A DNA stretch of 64,000 bases, taken from Bacteroides luti (lineage in GTDB: Bacteria; Bacteroidota; Bacteroidia; Bacteroidales; Bacteroidaceae). Below the pieces are notes generated by a model, which did no database searches, was not told the DNA's origin, and saw nothing but the letters and a program-made list of their open reading frames with translations. Every line of letters starts with the position of its first letter. Position 1 is the first letter of the stretch. Positions 32,836-43,693 of this stretch are shown piece by piece. Location: the NCBI RefSeq assembly GCF_900128905.1, contig NZ_FQTV01000009.1:62001-126000 (forward strand). Direction: 5' to 3'. A program made the position numbers and the translations under genes.

Positions 32836-34845
32836 CTATTCATCGAATCCTTTTCGGAATGTACAGCCCGATTTCCATTCAGAACAACCGTAAGCCGATT
32901 TTCCTTTAATTATTACTCCTTTTCCACAAAGTGGGCATGGCTGACCGATGATGTTATCTTTGTTCTCTTCCGGCACAGGCTTCTCCTCTTTTGGTTTTTT
33001 AGGAGTAGGTGCCTTTTTCTCTCGTTTCTTCGGTTCTTTTTTTACCTCTTCTTTAACAGCATTCTGAATTGTAATATGTCTGTTAGTGTTGTCCGATAAT
33101 ACATTGTTAACAACCTCTGTAACCATTTGCTTTAACTCCTCCAGAAACGTTTTTGCTTCATAGTTCTTTTTCTCAATTTCCCGAAGCTTTTTCTCCCAGA
33201 TTCCAGTTAATTCAGCTGATTTTAGAAGCTCTTCATGAATAATCTGAATAAGCTCTACTCCGGTTGGAGTGGCAATGAGGTTCTTTTTTTCCTTACGGAT
33301 ATAGTTTCGTTTAAACAAAGTTTCTATAATGGCAGCACGGGTTGAAGGACGGCCGATACCATTTTCTTTCAATGCATCGCGCAACTCATCATTGTCTACA
33401 AGCTTTCCTGCTGTTTCCATAGCGCGTAGTAAAGTAGCTTCGGTATATGGCTTAGGTGGCTGAGTCCATTTTTCATTAAGATCCGGTTGATGAGGTCCGC
33501 TTTCTCCTTTTGTAAAGCTAGGAAGAGTACGTTCTTCTTCATCTTTTTCGTCCGATTGACTTTTGGCAAAGACTTCGCGCCATCCCGGTTCAAGAATCTG
33601 TTTTCCGGTTACTTTGAATTCTATTTTTTCAACTTCGCCAAGCACTGTTGTTGTTGATACCTTGCAATCAGGATAGAAAGCTGCAATAAAACGTCTTGCA
33701 ACCAAATCGAACACACGTCTTTCCATATCAGATAGATTCATAGGGTGAACTCCGGTTGGAATAATGGCGTGGTGATCTGTAACTTTCGAAGAATCGAATA
33801 TCTTTTTTGATTTTGGAAGTTTTTTCCCTTCCAATTGTGCTGTCAGAGTTGTATAGTCTTTTATACCCTTTAATATGGCAGGGCATTTGGGATAAATATC
33901 ATCACTCAGAAATGTGGTGTCTACACGTGGATAAGTAGTGACTTTCTTCTCGTAAAGAGATTGAATAAGTTTGAGTGTCTCATCTGCCGAATAACCAAAT
34001 TTTTTATTGCATTCCACCTGCAAGGAAGTAAGGTCGAAAAGCCTTGGAGCATATTCAACTCCCTTTTTCGACGAAACATCCGTGATCGTAAAGTCTGAGT
34101 ATTTAACTTTTTCAAGGAATTCATAACCTTCCTCTTTAGATGTAAATTTACCTTTTGTTGCCGAAAATGTAGTTTCCCGATAAATAGTCTTTAGTTCCCA
34201 GTAAGGCTCTGGTTTAAAATTTTCTATTTCCAGCTGACGGTTTACAATAAGTGCCAGTGTAGGAGTCTGCACACGTCCGATAGACAATACCTGTCTGTTC
34301 TGCCCATATTTTAAGGTATATAATCTTGTGGCGTTCATTCCTAAAGTCCAGTCCCCGATAGCACGTGATAATCCAGCTTCGTAAAGAGACTGAAACTCCG
34401 ACTGGTCTTTTAATTTGGCGAATCCCTCCCGGATTGATTCTTCAGTTAGCGAAGATATCCATAATCTTTTAACCGGACATTTAGCACCAGCTTTTTGCAT
34501 TACCCATCGCTGAATCAATTCCCCTTCCTGTCCCGCGTCACCGCAATTGATAATTTCATCGGCATTAGCCATTAAACTCTCAATTATTTTAAATTGTTTT
34601 TCAATGCTTGGCGATTCTATTAATTTAATGCCGAATCGGGGAGGAATCATTGGCAGATTAGCCAAGCTCCATCTTTTCCATTCGGGAGTATATTCGTGTG
34701 GCTCTTTAAGTGTGCAAAGATGTCCGAATGTCCACGTAACCTGGTATCCGTTTCCTTCTATGTATCCATCTTTCTTGTTCTTAGCTCCAAGAATATCAGC
34801 TATATCTCGTGCAACACTTGGCTTTTCGGCAATGCAAACTATCAT
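32836..34845 (-). CDS. topB: Type IA DNA topoisomerase III
   Basis: This 669-residue enzyme relaxes and decatenates DNA through a tyrosine-DNA intermediate. The TOPRIM domain opens AEKPSVARDI; the active-site Tyr is Tyr305 in TTYPRVDT. The segment SIGRVQTPTLALI and GIGRPSTRA are typical of the family. In the TOPRIM acidic motif the usual DxDxE is D103-A-G105-Q-E107, so the middle Asp is replaced by Gly. The C-terminus has a Lys/Pro-rich linker (about 590-630) and one zinc-ribbon-like module (CPLCGKG...CSEWKSGC). It has its own promoter at 34868. Confidence 0.93.
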   Translation of the reverse strand: MIVCIAEKPSVARDIADILGAKNKKDGYIEGNGYQVTWTFGHLCTLKEPHEYTPEWKRWSLANLPMIPPRFGIKLIESPSIEKQFKIIESLMANADEIINCGDAGQEGELIQRWVMQKAGAKCPVKRLWISSLTEESIREGFAKLKDQSEFQSLYEAGLSRAIGDWTLGMNATRLYTLKYGQNRQVLSIGRVQTPTLALIVNRQLEIENFKPEPYWELKTIYRETTFSATKGKFTSKEEGYEFLEKVKYSDFTITDVSSKKGVEYAPRLFDLTSLQVECNKKFGYSADETLKLIQSLYEKKVTTYPRVDTTFLSDDIYPKCPAILKGIKDYTTLTAQLEGKKLPKSKKIFDSSKVTDHHAIIPTGVHPMNLSDMERRVFDLVARRFIAAFYPDCKVSTTTVLGEVEKIEFKVTGKQILEPGWREVFAKSQSDEKDEEERTLPSFTKGESGPHQPDLNEKWTQPPKPYTEATLLRAMETAGKLVDNDELRDALKENGIGRPSTRAAIIETLFKRNYIRKEKKNLIATPTGVELIQIIHEELLKSAELTGIWEKKLREIEKKNYEAKTFLEELKQMVTEVVNNVLSDNTNRHITIQNAVKEEVKKEPKKREKKAPTPKKPKEEKPVPEENKDNIIGQPCPLCGKGVIIKGKSAYGCSEWKSGCTFRKGFDE

Positions 34846-34867
34846 TTCTTTATTTTGTTTTTGAAGA

Positions 34868-34875
34868 CAAAGGTA
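34868..34875 (-). promoter_or_regulatory. Predicted -7 promoter element of topB
   Basis: Exact TAnnTTTG match (TACCTTTG on the minus strand), 23 bp upstream of the topB ATG. Confidence 0.55.
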
Positions 34876-34978
34876 GTTATTTCATAATAAATGAACAAAA
34901 TTGTATGTCTGTTTATAAAAAAATGTAGAAAATCAAGTTAATCATAGTTAAAGAGTGTGTTAAATGATATAATTACAT

Positions 34979-34986
34979 TACTTTTG
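34979..34986 (+). promoter_or_regulatory. Predicted -7 promoter element of the ROK regulator gene
   Basis: Exact TAnnTTTG match (TACTTTTG), 35 bp upstream of the ATG at 35021. No clear TTTG -33 box at the usual distance. Confidence 0.5.
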
Positions 34987-35020
34987 TAAACTTTGTATAA
35001 ATAATCTCGGGAAATAAATT

Positions 35021-36253
35021 ATGACTCTTTCAAAATTATTTAATTCGCAGGAAGGAATGGCTCTTTCTGCGTTAAAAATGGCTCGACTTAAAAAAAATGT
35101 TATCCAACAGCTGATGCTTGAGGGCGGAACGACTATTGCAGATATCTGTAAAGAAACAGAGTTCAGCGTTCCTACTGTGACAAAAGTTATTGTTGAGTTA
35201 ATAGAAGAAGGAATCGCTTTCGAAAAAGGGAAAATAGACACAGCAGGCGGACGTCGTCCATCTGTTTATTGTATAAACCCAAATTCAGCTTTTTTTCTTG
35301 GAGTCGATGTTAGGCGTGATTGCGTAAGCATTGGTTTGCAAAACTTTAAGAATGAATTTCTGGAACTTAAGACCCGAATTGATTTTGTATTTAAAAATAC
35401 TCACGAATCTTTAGATAGTTTATGTAATCTGATTAATAAATTTATCGATGATTCAGGGTTAGATAAAAGCAAGATTCTTGGTGCATGTGTAGTTCTGTGC
35501 GGACGCATTAATTCTGCAAAAGGATATAGCGACAGCTATTTTTCTTTTGAAAAAGAACCTTTAAGCAATCTTATTGAGCACAAAATAGGCATTAAAACTA
35601 TTATCGAGAATGATAGTAGAGCAATGGGATATGGAGAATACTGTTGTGGTGCCGGTGCCGGATCGTCTGAAAAGGACGTTATTTTTATTAGTTTGAACTG
35701 GGGATTTGGTATTTCAATGATTTGCAATGGCGTGCTTTATTATGGAATGTCAGGTTTCTCTGGAGAATTTGGACATAGTCCTGTTCTGGATAACCAGATA
35801 CTTTGCCAATGTGGCAAGAAGGGATGTCTTGAAACTGAGATTTCCGGTCAGGCTCTTGTAAGACGATTTAAAGAGAAACTGGCAGATGGATCAACTTCTG
35901 TAGTTACAAGCAGAAAGAAACCTTTCGATATTAATATGTATGACATCATTGATGCTGCAACAAAGGATGAAGATCTTCTTGCTATTGAAGTTATAGAAGA
36001 AGTAGGAGAGAAGCTAGGACATTACATGTCTCTTCTATTGAATATATTTAATCCGGAACTTGTAATATTAGGCGGTGAGCTTTCGGCTTGTGGTTCTTAC
36101 TTAACATTACCACTCGAAACAGCTCTTCATAAATATTCTCTGAATCTGGTATTACAGGATATGAAACTTAAGACAGGAGAACTTGGAGATACCGCAGGTG
36201 TTGTTGGTGGTTGTTATATTCTTCGCGACCGCTTATTTGGTATTATCGAATAA
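35021..36253 (+). CDS. ROK family transcriptional regulator
   Basis: This 410-residue protein has an N-terminal winged helix (about 25-75, TIADICKETEFSVPTVTKVI) and a ROK sugar-kinase-like domain (about 85-405). The zinc site is visible as GHSPVLDNQILCQCGKKGCLE. The catalytic-position Asp is kept in ENDSRAMG, but the glycine-rich ATP loop reads NWGFGISMI, so kinase activity is doubtful. Relatives include NagC, Mlc and XylR, which sense sugars. No sugar-utilisation gene is adjacent, so its targets are not evident. A terminator follows at 36276. Confidence 0.92.
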   Translation: MTLSKLFNSQEGMALSALKMARLKKNVIQQLMLEGGTTIADICKETEFSVPTVTKVIVELIEEGIAFEKGKIDTAGGRRPSVYCINPNSAFFLGVDVRRDCVSIGLQNFKNEFLELKTRIDFVFKNTHESLDSLCNLINKFIDDSGLDKSKILGACVVLCGRINSAKGYSDSYFSFEKEPLSNLIEHKIGIKTIIENDSRAMGYGEYCCGAGAGSSEKDVIFISLNWGFGISMICNGVLYYGMSGFSGEFGHSPVLDNQILCQCGKKGCLETEISGQALVRRFKEKLADGSTSVVTSRKKPFDINMYDIIDAATKDEDLLAIEVIEEVGEKLGHYMSLLLNIFNPELVILGGELSACGSYLTLPLETALHKYSLNLVLQDMKLKTGELGDTAGVVGGCYILRDRLFGIIE

Positions 36254-36275
36254 TTATAATAAAAGCAGAATATAT

Positions 36276-36307
36276 AAAAGCAATCCACTTCCGGGTTGCT
36301 TTTTTTG
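36276..36307 (+). terminator. Intrinsic terminator after the ROK regulator gene
   Basis: A 10 bp stem with one G-U pair (AAAGCAATCC with GGGTTGCTTT) is followed by a run of seven T, 24 bp after the stop codon. Confidence 0.75.
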
Positions 36308-36314
36308 TTTCTAT

Positions 36315-36398
36315 TCATTGCTCAATTAATCTGAATTATTCACCAATAATTTTTATTTATTCACCAGCAAATTTTGTTTATTGGCCAATAAAATTGAA
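36315..36398. repeat. Phased array F: four TTATTCACCAATAA words at 21 bp spacing
   Basis: Units begin at 36315 (degenerate), 36336, 36357 and 36378, exactly 21 bp apart. The clearest copies start TTATTCACCAATAA, TTATTCACCAGCAA and TTATTGGCCAATAA. It lies between the convergent ROK and mutB genes, directly after the ROK terminator. The word resembles that of array I (50918) and the TTATTCACC units of array D (20760). Confidence 0.8.
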
Positions 36399-36872
36399 GA
36401 GGATGGTCAAAAGAAGTAAGATAGCCCATTTCCAAAGTATGAAAAGCCACTAAAATATAGAGATTTGTTATAGTATTGCCAGGTTTTTATATGTAATCTA
36501 TTTTTAATTTGGATTTAAATATTTTACAAATATAATTTGCTTATTCTAAATGGTTGTATTTAAAGTGGATATCTTTAGTAGGTTAACTATGTATAAGGCC
36601 TTTTTTTACTTTGTGAGAGCTTTTTATTGGGGATTTTTGTAATGTTATATAAAAATGCTTGAAATTTAGTCCTTTTTTATCCCTCTATATAGTGCTTAAA
36701 ATCAATCATGAAACACTTTTTAACTCGTTCTTGCTATCTTTCATAGAAACTATAAAGGAAGTTTTCTGACAATCCGTTTTACTTTTTAAGCTAATTACTT
36801 GATTATAAGCTGCGGGCTTTTTTATTTCACCCCCTATAAATACAGAAAAAAGAAGAAAAAATCCGCGCATAT
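36399..36872. other. AT-rich intergenic DNA with no recognisable feature
   Basis: About 470 bp between array F and the mutB terminator. I see no open frame of useful length, tRNA-like fold or regular repeat. A small GC-containing hairpin followed by T (near 36803-36820) might be a remnant terminator. Confidence 0.5.
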
Positions 36873-36900
36873 AAAAAGGGTGCCCTTTGGGGGCACCCTC
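36873..36900 (-). terminator. Intrinsic terminator after mutB
   Basis: An 8 bp GC-rich stem (GGGTGCCC at 36878-36885 with GGGCACCC at 36891-36898) around a 5-base loop is followed, on the minus strand, by five T. It lies 26 bp beyond the mutB stop. Confidence 0.85.
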
Positions 36901-36925
36901 TTATAATAGATTATTAATTCTTAGT

Positions 36926-39073
36926 TTATTCTTCTTCAAGTAATATCTCAAGAATCTGGCATGCAGCTTTTGCTACTGGCGAACCAGGACCAAAGATTGC
37001 TGCAACTCCGGCTTTATACAAGAAATCATAATCCTGTGCAGGGATTACACCACCGGCAATAACAAGAATATCTTCTCTTCCAAGTTTCTTAAGTTCATCA
37101 ATAATTTGAGGAATCAATGTCTTATGACCAGCAGCCAATGAAGAAACACCAACAACATGAACGTCATTTTCTACAGCATCGCGGGCAGCTTCTGCAGGAG
37201 TCTGGAACAATGGTCCCATATCCACATCGAAACCACAGTCAGCATAACCTGTTGCAACAACTTTTGCACCACGGTCGTGACCGTCCTGACCCATTTTAGC
37301 AATCATGATACGAGGTTGACGTCCCTCTTTCTTAGCAAACTTCTCGGCAAGTTCACAAGCACGTTTGAAGTCTGAATCGTTTTTACTTTCTGATGAATAC
37401 ACGCCTGATATAGTTCTAATTACAGCTTTATAACGTCCTACAATCTTTTCGCAAGCGTCGGAGATCTCTCCTAGGGTTGCTCTTACATGTGCAGCTTCAA
37501 CAGCTAACTCAAGTAAGTTGCCTTCTTTGGTTTCCACACATTTGGTAATAGCTTCAAGAGCAGCCTGAACTTTAGCTTCATCACGACCTTCTTTTAATTC
37601 TTTAAGACGTTCAATCTGATCCAGACGAACAGCTGTATTGTCAATTTCAAGAATGTCGATAGGAGCTTCTTTCTCTAAACGGTACTTGTTAACACCTACA
37701 ATGGTTTGACTACCAGAGTCGATACGAGCCTGAGCACGTGCTGCAGCTTCTTCGATACGAAGTTTAGGAACACCGGTTTCGATTGCTTTAGCCATACCAC
37801 CCAGTTTTTCAATTTCCTCGATACGTTCCCAAGCTTTGTGAGCAAGCTCATTAGTCAAGCTTTCAACATAATAAGAACCACCCCATGGGTCAACATTCTT
37901 ACAGATGTAAGTTTCTTCCTGAATATAAATCTGAGTATTACGTGCAATACGTGCTGAAAAGTCGGTTGGCAATGCAATAGCTTCGTCCAATGCGTTGGTG
38001 TGAAGTGATTGAGTGTGTCCCAATGCAGCAGCCATAGCCTCGATACAAGTACGACCTACATTATTAAACGGATCCTGTTCTGTTAATGACCAACCAGAAG
38101 TCTGGCAGTGAGTACGCAGTGCAAGAGACTTTGGATTCTTTGGATTGAACTGTTTAACAATTCTAGCCCATAGCATACGTGCAGCACGCATTTTGGCAAT
38201 TTCCATAAAGTGGTTAGTACCAATAGCCCAGAAGAAAGAAAGACGAGGTGCAAATGCATCAATATCAATTCCTGCAGCAACACCGGCACGAAGATATTCA
38301 AGTCCGTCGGCCAAAGTGTATGCTAATTCAATATCAGCAGTAGCTCCAGCTTCCTGCATGTGGTAACCTGAAATAGAAATTGAATTAAATTTAGGCATCT
38401 TCTGTGAAGTATATTCGAAGATATCAGAAATAATCTTCATAGAGAATGCAGGTGGGTAAATATAAGTATTACGAACCATGAATTCTTTCAAGATATCATT
38501 CTGAATAGTTCCAGCCATTTCTTCAAGCTTAGCTCCCTGTTCCAGTCCTGCGTTGATATAAAAAGCAAGAATAGGAAGTACGGCACCGTTCATAGTCATG
38601 GAAACAGACATTTTGCTTAATGGAATACCATCAAACAAAGTTTTCATATTTTCCAATGAACAGATAGAAACCCCTGCTTTACCAACATCACCCACTACGC
38701 GTTCATGATCCGGGTCGTATCCGCGGTGAGTAGGAAGGTCGAATGCAACAGACAAACCTTTTTGTCCGGAAGCAAGATTTCTGCGATAGAAAGCATTTGA
38801 TTCTTCAGCAGTAGAGAATCCGGCATATTGGCGGATGGTCCATGGGCGAAGAGTATACATAACTGAATAAGGACCGCGAAGATAAGGAGGAATACCTGCA
38901 GCATATTCAAGATGCTCCATTCCTTCAAGATCTTCTTTTGTGTAAACAGGCTTTACGTTGATGTGCTCCGGAGTCTTCCAGTTGGCTTCAATTCCGTTAG
39001 CCTTTTGCCATTCAGCACCATCTACGTGCTTGAATCCGGCATATATATCTATATTTTTAAAATCTGGTCTCAT
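36926..39073 (-). CDS. mutB: Methylmalonyl-CoA mutase, large (catalytic) subunit
   Basis: This 715-residue catalytic subunit interconverts succinyl-CoA and methylmalonyl-CoA using adenosylcobalamin, a step in propionate formation in Bacteroides. A TIM-barrel domain (about 1-550) with [15 protein letters not shown] and the [10 protein letters not shown] region is followed by a B12-binding domain (about 580-712), where [11 protein letters not shown] contains the DxHxxG lower-axial His motif. It starts 7 bp after mutA; the two form a heterodimer and an operon. The likely chaperone MeaB is encoded at 12067. A strong terminator follows. Confidence 0.97.
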   Translation of the reverse strand: MRPDFKNIDIYAGFKHVDGAEWQKANGIEANWKTPEHINVKPVYTKEDLEGMEHLEYAAGIPPYLRGPYSVMYTLRPWTIRQYAGFSTAEESNAFYRRNLASGQKGLSVAFDLPTHRGYDPDHERVVGDVGKAGVSICSLENMKTLFDGIPLSKMSVSMTMNGAVLPILAFYINAGLEQGAKLEEMAGTIQNDILKEFMVRNTYIYPPAFSMKIISDIFEYTSQKMPKFNSISISGYHMQEAGATADIELAYTLADGLEYLRAGVAAGIDIDAFAPRLSFFWAIGTNHFMEIAKMRAARMLWARIVKQFNPKNPKSLALRTHCQTSGWSLTEQDPFNNVGRTCIEAMAAALGHTQSLHTNALDEAIALPTDFSARIARNTQIYIQEETYICKNVDPWGGSYYVESLTNELAHKAWERIEEIEKLGGMAKAIETGVPKLRIEEAAARAQARIDSGSQTIVGVNKYRLEKEAPIDILEIDNTAVRLDQIERLKELKEGRDEAKVQAALEAITKCVETKEGNLLELAVEAAHVRATLGEISDACEKIVGRYKAVIRTISGVYSSESKNDSDFKRACELAEKFAKKEGRQPRIMIAKMGQDGHDRGAKVVATGYADCGFDVDMGPLFQTPAEAARDAVENDVHVVGVSSLAAGHKTLIPQIIDELKKLGREDILVIAGGVIPAQDYDFLYKAGVAAIFGPGSPVAKAACQILEILLEEE

Positions 39074-39080
39074 GATGTCT

Positions 39081-40985
39081 TTACTTAATTCCTAGTTTAG
39101 CATTATATTCTTTCAGGGTGTCTAATACATTGACACGAACATTGATAAAGTTCTCAATACCCTCTGCTTTCAAAGCATCCGCGCAAGCCGGAGCTCCGGC
39201 AACAATAAACATAGCACGGTTATTAACAGCTTTAAATGCCGGAACAGCATATTCTGCATATTCATCGTCACTGGAACAAAGTACTACAATATCAGCTTTA
39301 GCTTCCATTGCAGCTTCTACTCCTTCTTCTACAGTTTCGAATCCCAGGTTATCAATTACTTCATAGCCGGCACATGCAAGGAAGTTGCAAGAGAACTGAG
39401 CTCTAGCCTGGCGCATAGCCAAATTACCAATAGTCAGCATGAATGCTTTCGGGCAATGATCAGCAGCCTCAGTTTGTAGACGTAGTGCTTCAAATTCACT
39501 TGCAGCACGGTCGGAATTAAGTACTTTTACAGTGCTTTCGCAAGAACTACTTTTATCTGAACAGCAACATTTATTTTCAACCTGTCTCTTATCTCCAACT
39601 TTTTCAGTGAAGTTAGGGAACTGGTTAGTTCCTAAAAGAATTTCTTTACGGCTTGATAAAGCAATATGTCTTGCTTTACCAGATTGATTAATATCTTCCT
39701 GAACACTTCCTGCTTTTACTGCTGCATAGAAACCTCCTTCTTCTTCAACCTTTAAGAAAATGTTCCATGCTTGTTGAGCAATTGATGCTGTAAGATTTTC
39801 AATATAGTAAGAACCAGCAGCTGGGTCTACAACTTTATCAAAGTTCGATTCTTCCTTTAATAATAATTGTTGGTTGCGGGCAATACGTTCAGAGAAATCA
39901 TCAGGAGTTTGATAAGCTTTATCAAACGGAGTAACAGTTAATGAATCTACTCCGGCAAGAGCCGCACTCATTGCTTCTGTCTGAGTACGAAGCAAGTTTA
40001 CATGTGCATCCAGCATCGTTAAATTGAAAGAAGACGTCTCTGCATGTACTTTCATTTTTGCAGCGCAACGACATTCACCATCTTCAGCAGTATTAGAACA
40101 ATTGTCTCTTGTACAAACAGGTTTGTATGAGCTTACAATGTTAGCCCATAACATACGTGCTGCACGGAACTTAGCAATTTCAAGGAAGTAATTAGAACTG
40201 ATACCGAAGTTGAATTTAATTTTTTTAGCAGCAATAGTTGGTGTAATTCCTGCTTCAACTAATAAATTCAGATATTCATTACCCCATGATAAAGCATATC
40301 CCAGTTCCTGAGAAATATAAGCTCCTGCATTATTCAGAGACAATGCATTAACACTGATAACTCTGTAGAAAGGCAGCGTTTTTGTTGCTTCAATCAAAGC
40401 CTTAGCTGTTTCTACCAGATTACCTTTTTCTTTGCCTTTAGTCAGCATTTTATTAAAGTAATCATAATTGATAGAGCCTTTTAGTTTTGTTGAGTCATAG
40501 TTCTTTTTCTGGAAATAAGCAACCAATAACTCTGCCAATTCTACAGCATGGCTTTGACATGTAGAAAAGTTTAATTCTACACATTCAGCACAAATATCAT
40601 TGAGTAACGTTTCAATAAAATCAGCGTTTACATCTTTTCCTTTGATGCTGAATCCTAAGGAATCAATACCTTTATTTAAAATGTCTAACGCTTTGGTATT
40701 AGCCTCTTTAGGACATTCAACGCGAATGTTTTGGCGTACAAACCAAGTATTGTCTTTTTTTGTTCCCCTAAGATAAGGAAACTCTCCTGGTAAGCTGTCG
40801 GTTGTTTTCAGACCTTCCAGATCTTCCATCCTGTAGAATGGTTTAACTTTAAAACCTTCGTTTGTTTTCCAAACGAGCTTCTTTTCGAAGTCAGCACCTT
40901 TTAGGTCGGCTGTTACTTTTTCCATCCATTTGCTAGTGCTTACGGGCGAAAAGTCCGAAAAGAGTTTTTCATTACTATCTGCCAT
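39081..40985 (-). CDS. mutA: Methylmalonyl-CoA mutase, small subunit
   Basis: This 634-residue structural partner of MutB has the same two-domain layout, but the cobalamin-binding DxHxxG is absent (the C-terminal part reads [20 protein letters not shown]), as usual for small subunits. Two cysteine-rich insertions stand out: [17 protein letters not shown] (about residues 302-318), directly before the conserved [11 protein letters not shown], and [13 protein letters not shown] (about 475-487), in the linker between domains. Such clusters could bind metal, but this is inference. It is first in the mutA-mutB operon, with a promoter at 41053 and a leader of about 60 nt. Confidence 0.95.
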   Translation of the reverse strand: MADSNEKLFSDFSPVSTSKWMEKVTADLKGADFEKKLVWKTNEGFKVKPFYRMEDLEGLKTTDSLPGEFPYLRGTKKDNTWFVRQNIRVECPKEANTKALDILNKGIDSLGFSIKGKDVNADFIETLLNDICAECVELNFSTCQSHAVELAELLVAYFQKKNYDSTKLKGSINYDYFNKMLTKGKEKGNLVETAKALIEATKTLPFYRVISVNALSLNNAGAYISQELGYALSWGNEYLNLLVEAGITPTIAAKKIKFNFGISSNYFLEIAKFRAARMLWANIVSSYKPVCTRDNCSNTAEDGECRCAAKMKVHAETSSFNLTMLDAHVNLLRTQTEAMSAALAGVDSLTVTPFDKAYQTPDDFSERIARNQQLLLKEESNFDKVVDPAAGSYYIENLTASIAQQAWNIFLKVEEEGGFYAAVKAGSVQEDINQSGKARHIALSSRKEILLGTNQFPNFTEKVGDKRQVENKCCCSDKSSSCESTVKVLNSDRAASEFEALRLQTEAADHCPKAFMLTIGNLAMRQARAQFSCNFLACAGYEVIDNLGFETVEEGVEAAMEAKADIVVLCSSDDEYAEYAVPAFKAVNNRAMFIVAGAPACADALKAEGIENFINVRVNVLDTLKEYNAKLGIK

Positions 40986-41052
40986 AGTTTATTGTATTAA
41001 TTACAAGATTAATAAATGTATTTAATATATTAATTTATCTAAGTGTGAGGTG

Positions 41053-41060
41053 CAAAGATA
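41053..41060 (-). promoter_or_regulatory. Predicted -7 promoter element of mutA-mutB
   Basis: Exact TAnnTTTG match (TATCTTTG on the minus strand), 68 bp upstream of the mutA ATG. The short leader leaves no room for a cobalamin riboswitch. Confidence 0.55.
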
Positions 41061-41162
41061 CTTATTTACTTATAATAGGATACTTTTTTTTAGGAAAATT
41101 CAAGTAGCTTAATATATTACTTGTCATTTTAATAATTTTATAATAAAACAAAGATAGAAATA

Positions 41163-41194
41163 TTTGATCTGACGAGATAGAATAACTACCTTTG
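41163..41194 (+). promoter_or_regulatory. Predicted promoter of the AspT/YidE-type transporter gene
   Basis: A full Bacteroidetes-type promoter: TTTG at 41163-41166, a 20 bp spacer and TACCTTTG (TAnnTTTG) at 41187-41194, 32 bp before the ATG. Confidence 0.7.
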
Positions 41195-41225
41195 CGCAAA
41201 ATTTTAAATTGATACTTTATACACT

Positions 41226-42905
41226 ATGGATTGGTTGTTTAAATTGCTAACAGACCCTAATTCAGTGGCTCACATTGTTCTTCTTTATTCATTTGTGATA
41301 GCTGCTGGAGTCTTATTAGGGAAGATTAAATTTTTCGGGATTTCTTTAGGTGTTACTTTTGTGCTGTTTGTCGGCATTTTAATGGGACATTTCGGTCTTA
41401 ATGTTAACACGGAAGTTCTTCATTTTATGAGGGATTTTGGTTTAATTTTATTTGTTTTTTGTATTGGTTTGCAGGTAGGACCTTCTTTCTTCTCTTCATT
41501 TAAGAAGGGTGGTATGACTATGAATATGCTTGCCGCTTCAATTGTTCTGCTAAATATTGCTGTAGCATTGGGATTGTTCTATGCTCTTAACGGAAGAGTT
41601 CAATTGCCAATGATAGTTGGTATTCTTTCAGGCGCAGTTACAAACACCCCAGGTCTTGGTGCCGCTCAGGAAGCATTAAACCAGCTTCAGGCATCGGGTA
41701 TTATTCACGAAGTTCCAAAAATTGCGTTAGGATATGCAGTTGCTTATCCACTTGGAGTTGTAGGGATTATTGGTGCTATTATTCTGATACGCTTTATTTT
41801 TAGAATTGATTTTGCTAAAGAAGAAGCAGAATGGAATGCAGTGGCAGATGATAACCAAAATAAGCCTCGCTTGATGCACCTGGAAGTAAATAACTCAGCT
41901 GTTTTTGGCAAAAAAATATCTGATGTTATGAATACTGCAGGATGCGCATTCGTTGTATCTCGTATTCTTAAAAATGAAAAAGTTTCAATACCAAGTTCTG
42001 AAACTGTTCTTGAAGAAGGTAATCAGATATTTGTAGTTTGTTCAGAAGGTGATGCCGATACTATTATTTCTTTAATAGGAAAAGAAGTATTTGTAAACTG
42101 GGAAGAACTTGACTCTCCGATGGTTTCAAGACGAGTATTGGTTACAAAATCTGAAATGAACGGAAAGAAACTAGGACAGCTGAAACTTCGCAATCTTTAT
42201 GGTGTGAACGTTACTCGTATCAACCGTTCAGGTGTGGATCTTTTTGCTAACCCAAACTTGGTTCTTCAGGTTGGTGACCGTGTTACAGTTGTTGGTTCTC
42301 AGGATGCTGTTGAACGTGTTGCTACTGTAATGGGTAACTCAATGAAACGCTTAAACGAACCTAATATTGTTACTATCTTTATCGGTATATTATTTGGTAT
42401 ATTGTTTGGTAGTCTTCCATTTGCTTTCCCTGGAATGCCTACTCCTGTTAAATTAGGTTTGGCTGGTGGACCTCTGGTCGTTGCTATTATTATTGGTCGT
42501 TTCGGTTACAAATTTAACCTGGTAACTTACACAACCCAAAGTGCCAACCTTATGCTACGTGAGATTGGTATTACTTTATTCCTTGCCAGTGTTGGTATTG
42601 GTGCAGGAGGTGAATTCTTTAAAACTGTGGTTGAAGGAGATGGCTTGTTGTGGGTAGGTTGTGGATTCCTTATTACTTTTATTCCATTAATAATTGTTGG
42701 ATCTATTGCTCGCAAAATTTTCAAGATTAACTATTTTATGTTGATGGGACTTATTGCCGGTAGTAATACAGACCCTCCTGCATTAGCATATTCTAATCAG
42801 GTTTCAAGTAGTGATGCTCCGGGCGTTGGATATTCTACAGTATATCCGTTGGTAATGTTCTTGCGTGTGCTATCTGCACAGTTGATTATACTTATGTTTA
42901 TGTAA
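41226..42905 (+). CDS. AspT/YidE-type membrane transporter with two RCK_C domains
   Basis: This 559-residue inner-membrane protein has two sets of about five membrane segments (about 10-185 and 385-559) flanking a soluble core with two TrkA-C/RCK_C domains (about 215-290 and 295-370, with [14 protein letters not shown] and [13 protein letters not shown]). This is the layout of the aspartate:alanine exchanger family, AspT, and YidE. The repeats carry [14 protein letters not shown] and [13 protein letters not shown], matching signature loops. The substrate is probably a small carboxylate (inference). It stands alone with its own promoter and a strong terminator. Confidence 0.9.
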   Translation: MDWLFKLLTDPNSVAHIVLLYSFVIAAGVLLGKIKFFGISLGVTFVLFVGILMGHFGLNVNTEVLHFMRDFGLILFVFCIGLQVGPSFFSSFKKGGMTMNMLAASIVLLNIAVALGLFYALNGRVQLPMIVGILSGAVTNTPGLGAAQEALNQLQASGIIHEVPKIALGYAVAYPLGVVGIIGAIILIRFIFRIDFAKEEAEWNAVADDNQNKPRLMHLEVNNSAVFGKKISDVMNTAGCAFVVSRILKNEKVSIPSSETVLEEGNQIFVVCSEGDADTIISLIGKEVFVNWEELDSPMVSRRVLVTKSEMNGKKLGQLKLRNLYGVNVTRINRSGVDLFANPNLVLQVGDRVTVVGSQDAVERVATVMGNSMKRLNEPNIVTIFIGILFGILFGSLPFAFPGMPTPVKLGLAGGPLVVAIIIGRFGYKFNLVTYTTQSANLMLREIGITLFLASVGIGAGGEFFKTVVEGDGLLWVGCGFLITFIPLIIVGSIARKIFKINYFMLMGLIAGSNTDPPALAYSNQVSSSDAPGVGYSTVYPLVMFLRVLSAQLIILMFM

Positions 42906-42926
42906 ACGAATATATAATTATATATG

Positions 42927-42962
42927 GAAAGGGGTTGTTCGAATGGAACAACCCCTTTTTTA
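42927..42962 (+). terminator. Strong intrinsic terminator after the AspT/YidE-type gene
   Basis: A 12 bp stem (AAGGGGTTGTTC at 42929-42940 with GAACAACCCCTT at 42946-42957), 5-base loop, then six T. A-rich DNA on the left lets it also work for the opposite strand. Its GGGGTTGTTC core matches the terminator at 13191. Confidence 0.85.
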
Positions 42963-43042
42963 TGCTTTTAAGTATCTATCTGAAACTGATTATTTACAAA
43001 TACTTAATTTTGTTTTTTATATGACCTCTTTTTTAAGTTTGG

Positions 43043-43672
43043 CTAGATTCCCAGTTTCTTTTCTATAAATTGTTTAATGAATGCAACAGTTTCATCAATG
43101 CCAAGCGATGATGAATCAATGCAAAGGTGATATGTGGCTGCTGCTCCCCATACTTTGTAGCTGTAATAATTATAATAAGCTGCCCGTTCACGATCGGTCT
43201 TCTCTATCAAGTCTTCTGCTTTCTCTGTATTAATACCTTTCTCTTTGCAGAGGCGTTTAATCCGCTCTTCCTTAGAAGCCGAAATGAAGATGTTTACACA
43301 CCTGGGATGATCACGTAATATATAATCGGCACATCTTCCTACAAAAAGGCATGATTTTTTTTCTGCCAATTCACGAATTACATCACTCTGTATCTTGAAT
43401 AAAGCATCATTGCTCAAACAATTATTATTAGGGATTGAGCCATCATTAATAAAAGGGAATCGCATTCCAAAAAGTCCACCAAAAATGGTTTGCGATGTTT
43501 TCTCATCAGCTTTTTCAAAGAATTCTTTGCAGAGTCCACTTTCTTTTGATGCTATATTAATAAGTTCTTTGTCGTAAAAATCAATGTGTAGTTGTGCGGC
43601 AAGCTTAGCACCTATTTCCCGACCACCACTTCCTAACTGACGGCCAATATTTATCACATATTTGTTATTCAT
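43043..43672 (-). CDS. Cytidylate kinase-like P-loop protein
   Basis: This 209-residue protein belongs to the cytidylate kinase-like family (a distinct group from Cmk). It has a P-loop variant, GRQLGSGGREIGAKLA, followed by FYDKELI, a central SCLFVGRCADYILRD and an Arg-rich KTDRERAAYYNYY lid. Many Bacteroides and Firmicutes carry such genes; the substrate has not been established, to my knowledge. The genuine cmk is at 15218. Single-gene unit with a promoter at 43694. Confidence 0.85.
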   Translation of the reverse strand: MNNKYVINIGRQLGSGGREIGAKLAAQLHIDFYDKELINIASKESGLCKEFFEKADEKTSQTIFGGLFGMRFPFINDGSIPNNNCLSNDALFKIQSDVIRELAEKKSCLFVGRCADYILRDHPRCVNIFISASKEERIKRLCKEKGINTEKAEDLIEKTDRERAAYYNYYSYKVWGAAATYHLCIDSSSLGIDETVAFIKQFIEKKLGI

Positions 43673-43693
43673 GTTGAATATGTTTGGTTAAAG

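Noticed and set aside
40986..41060. Cobalamin riboswitch before mutA-mutB
   Set aside because: The predicted leader is only about 60 nt and shows no B12-box-like conserved sequence.
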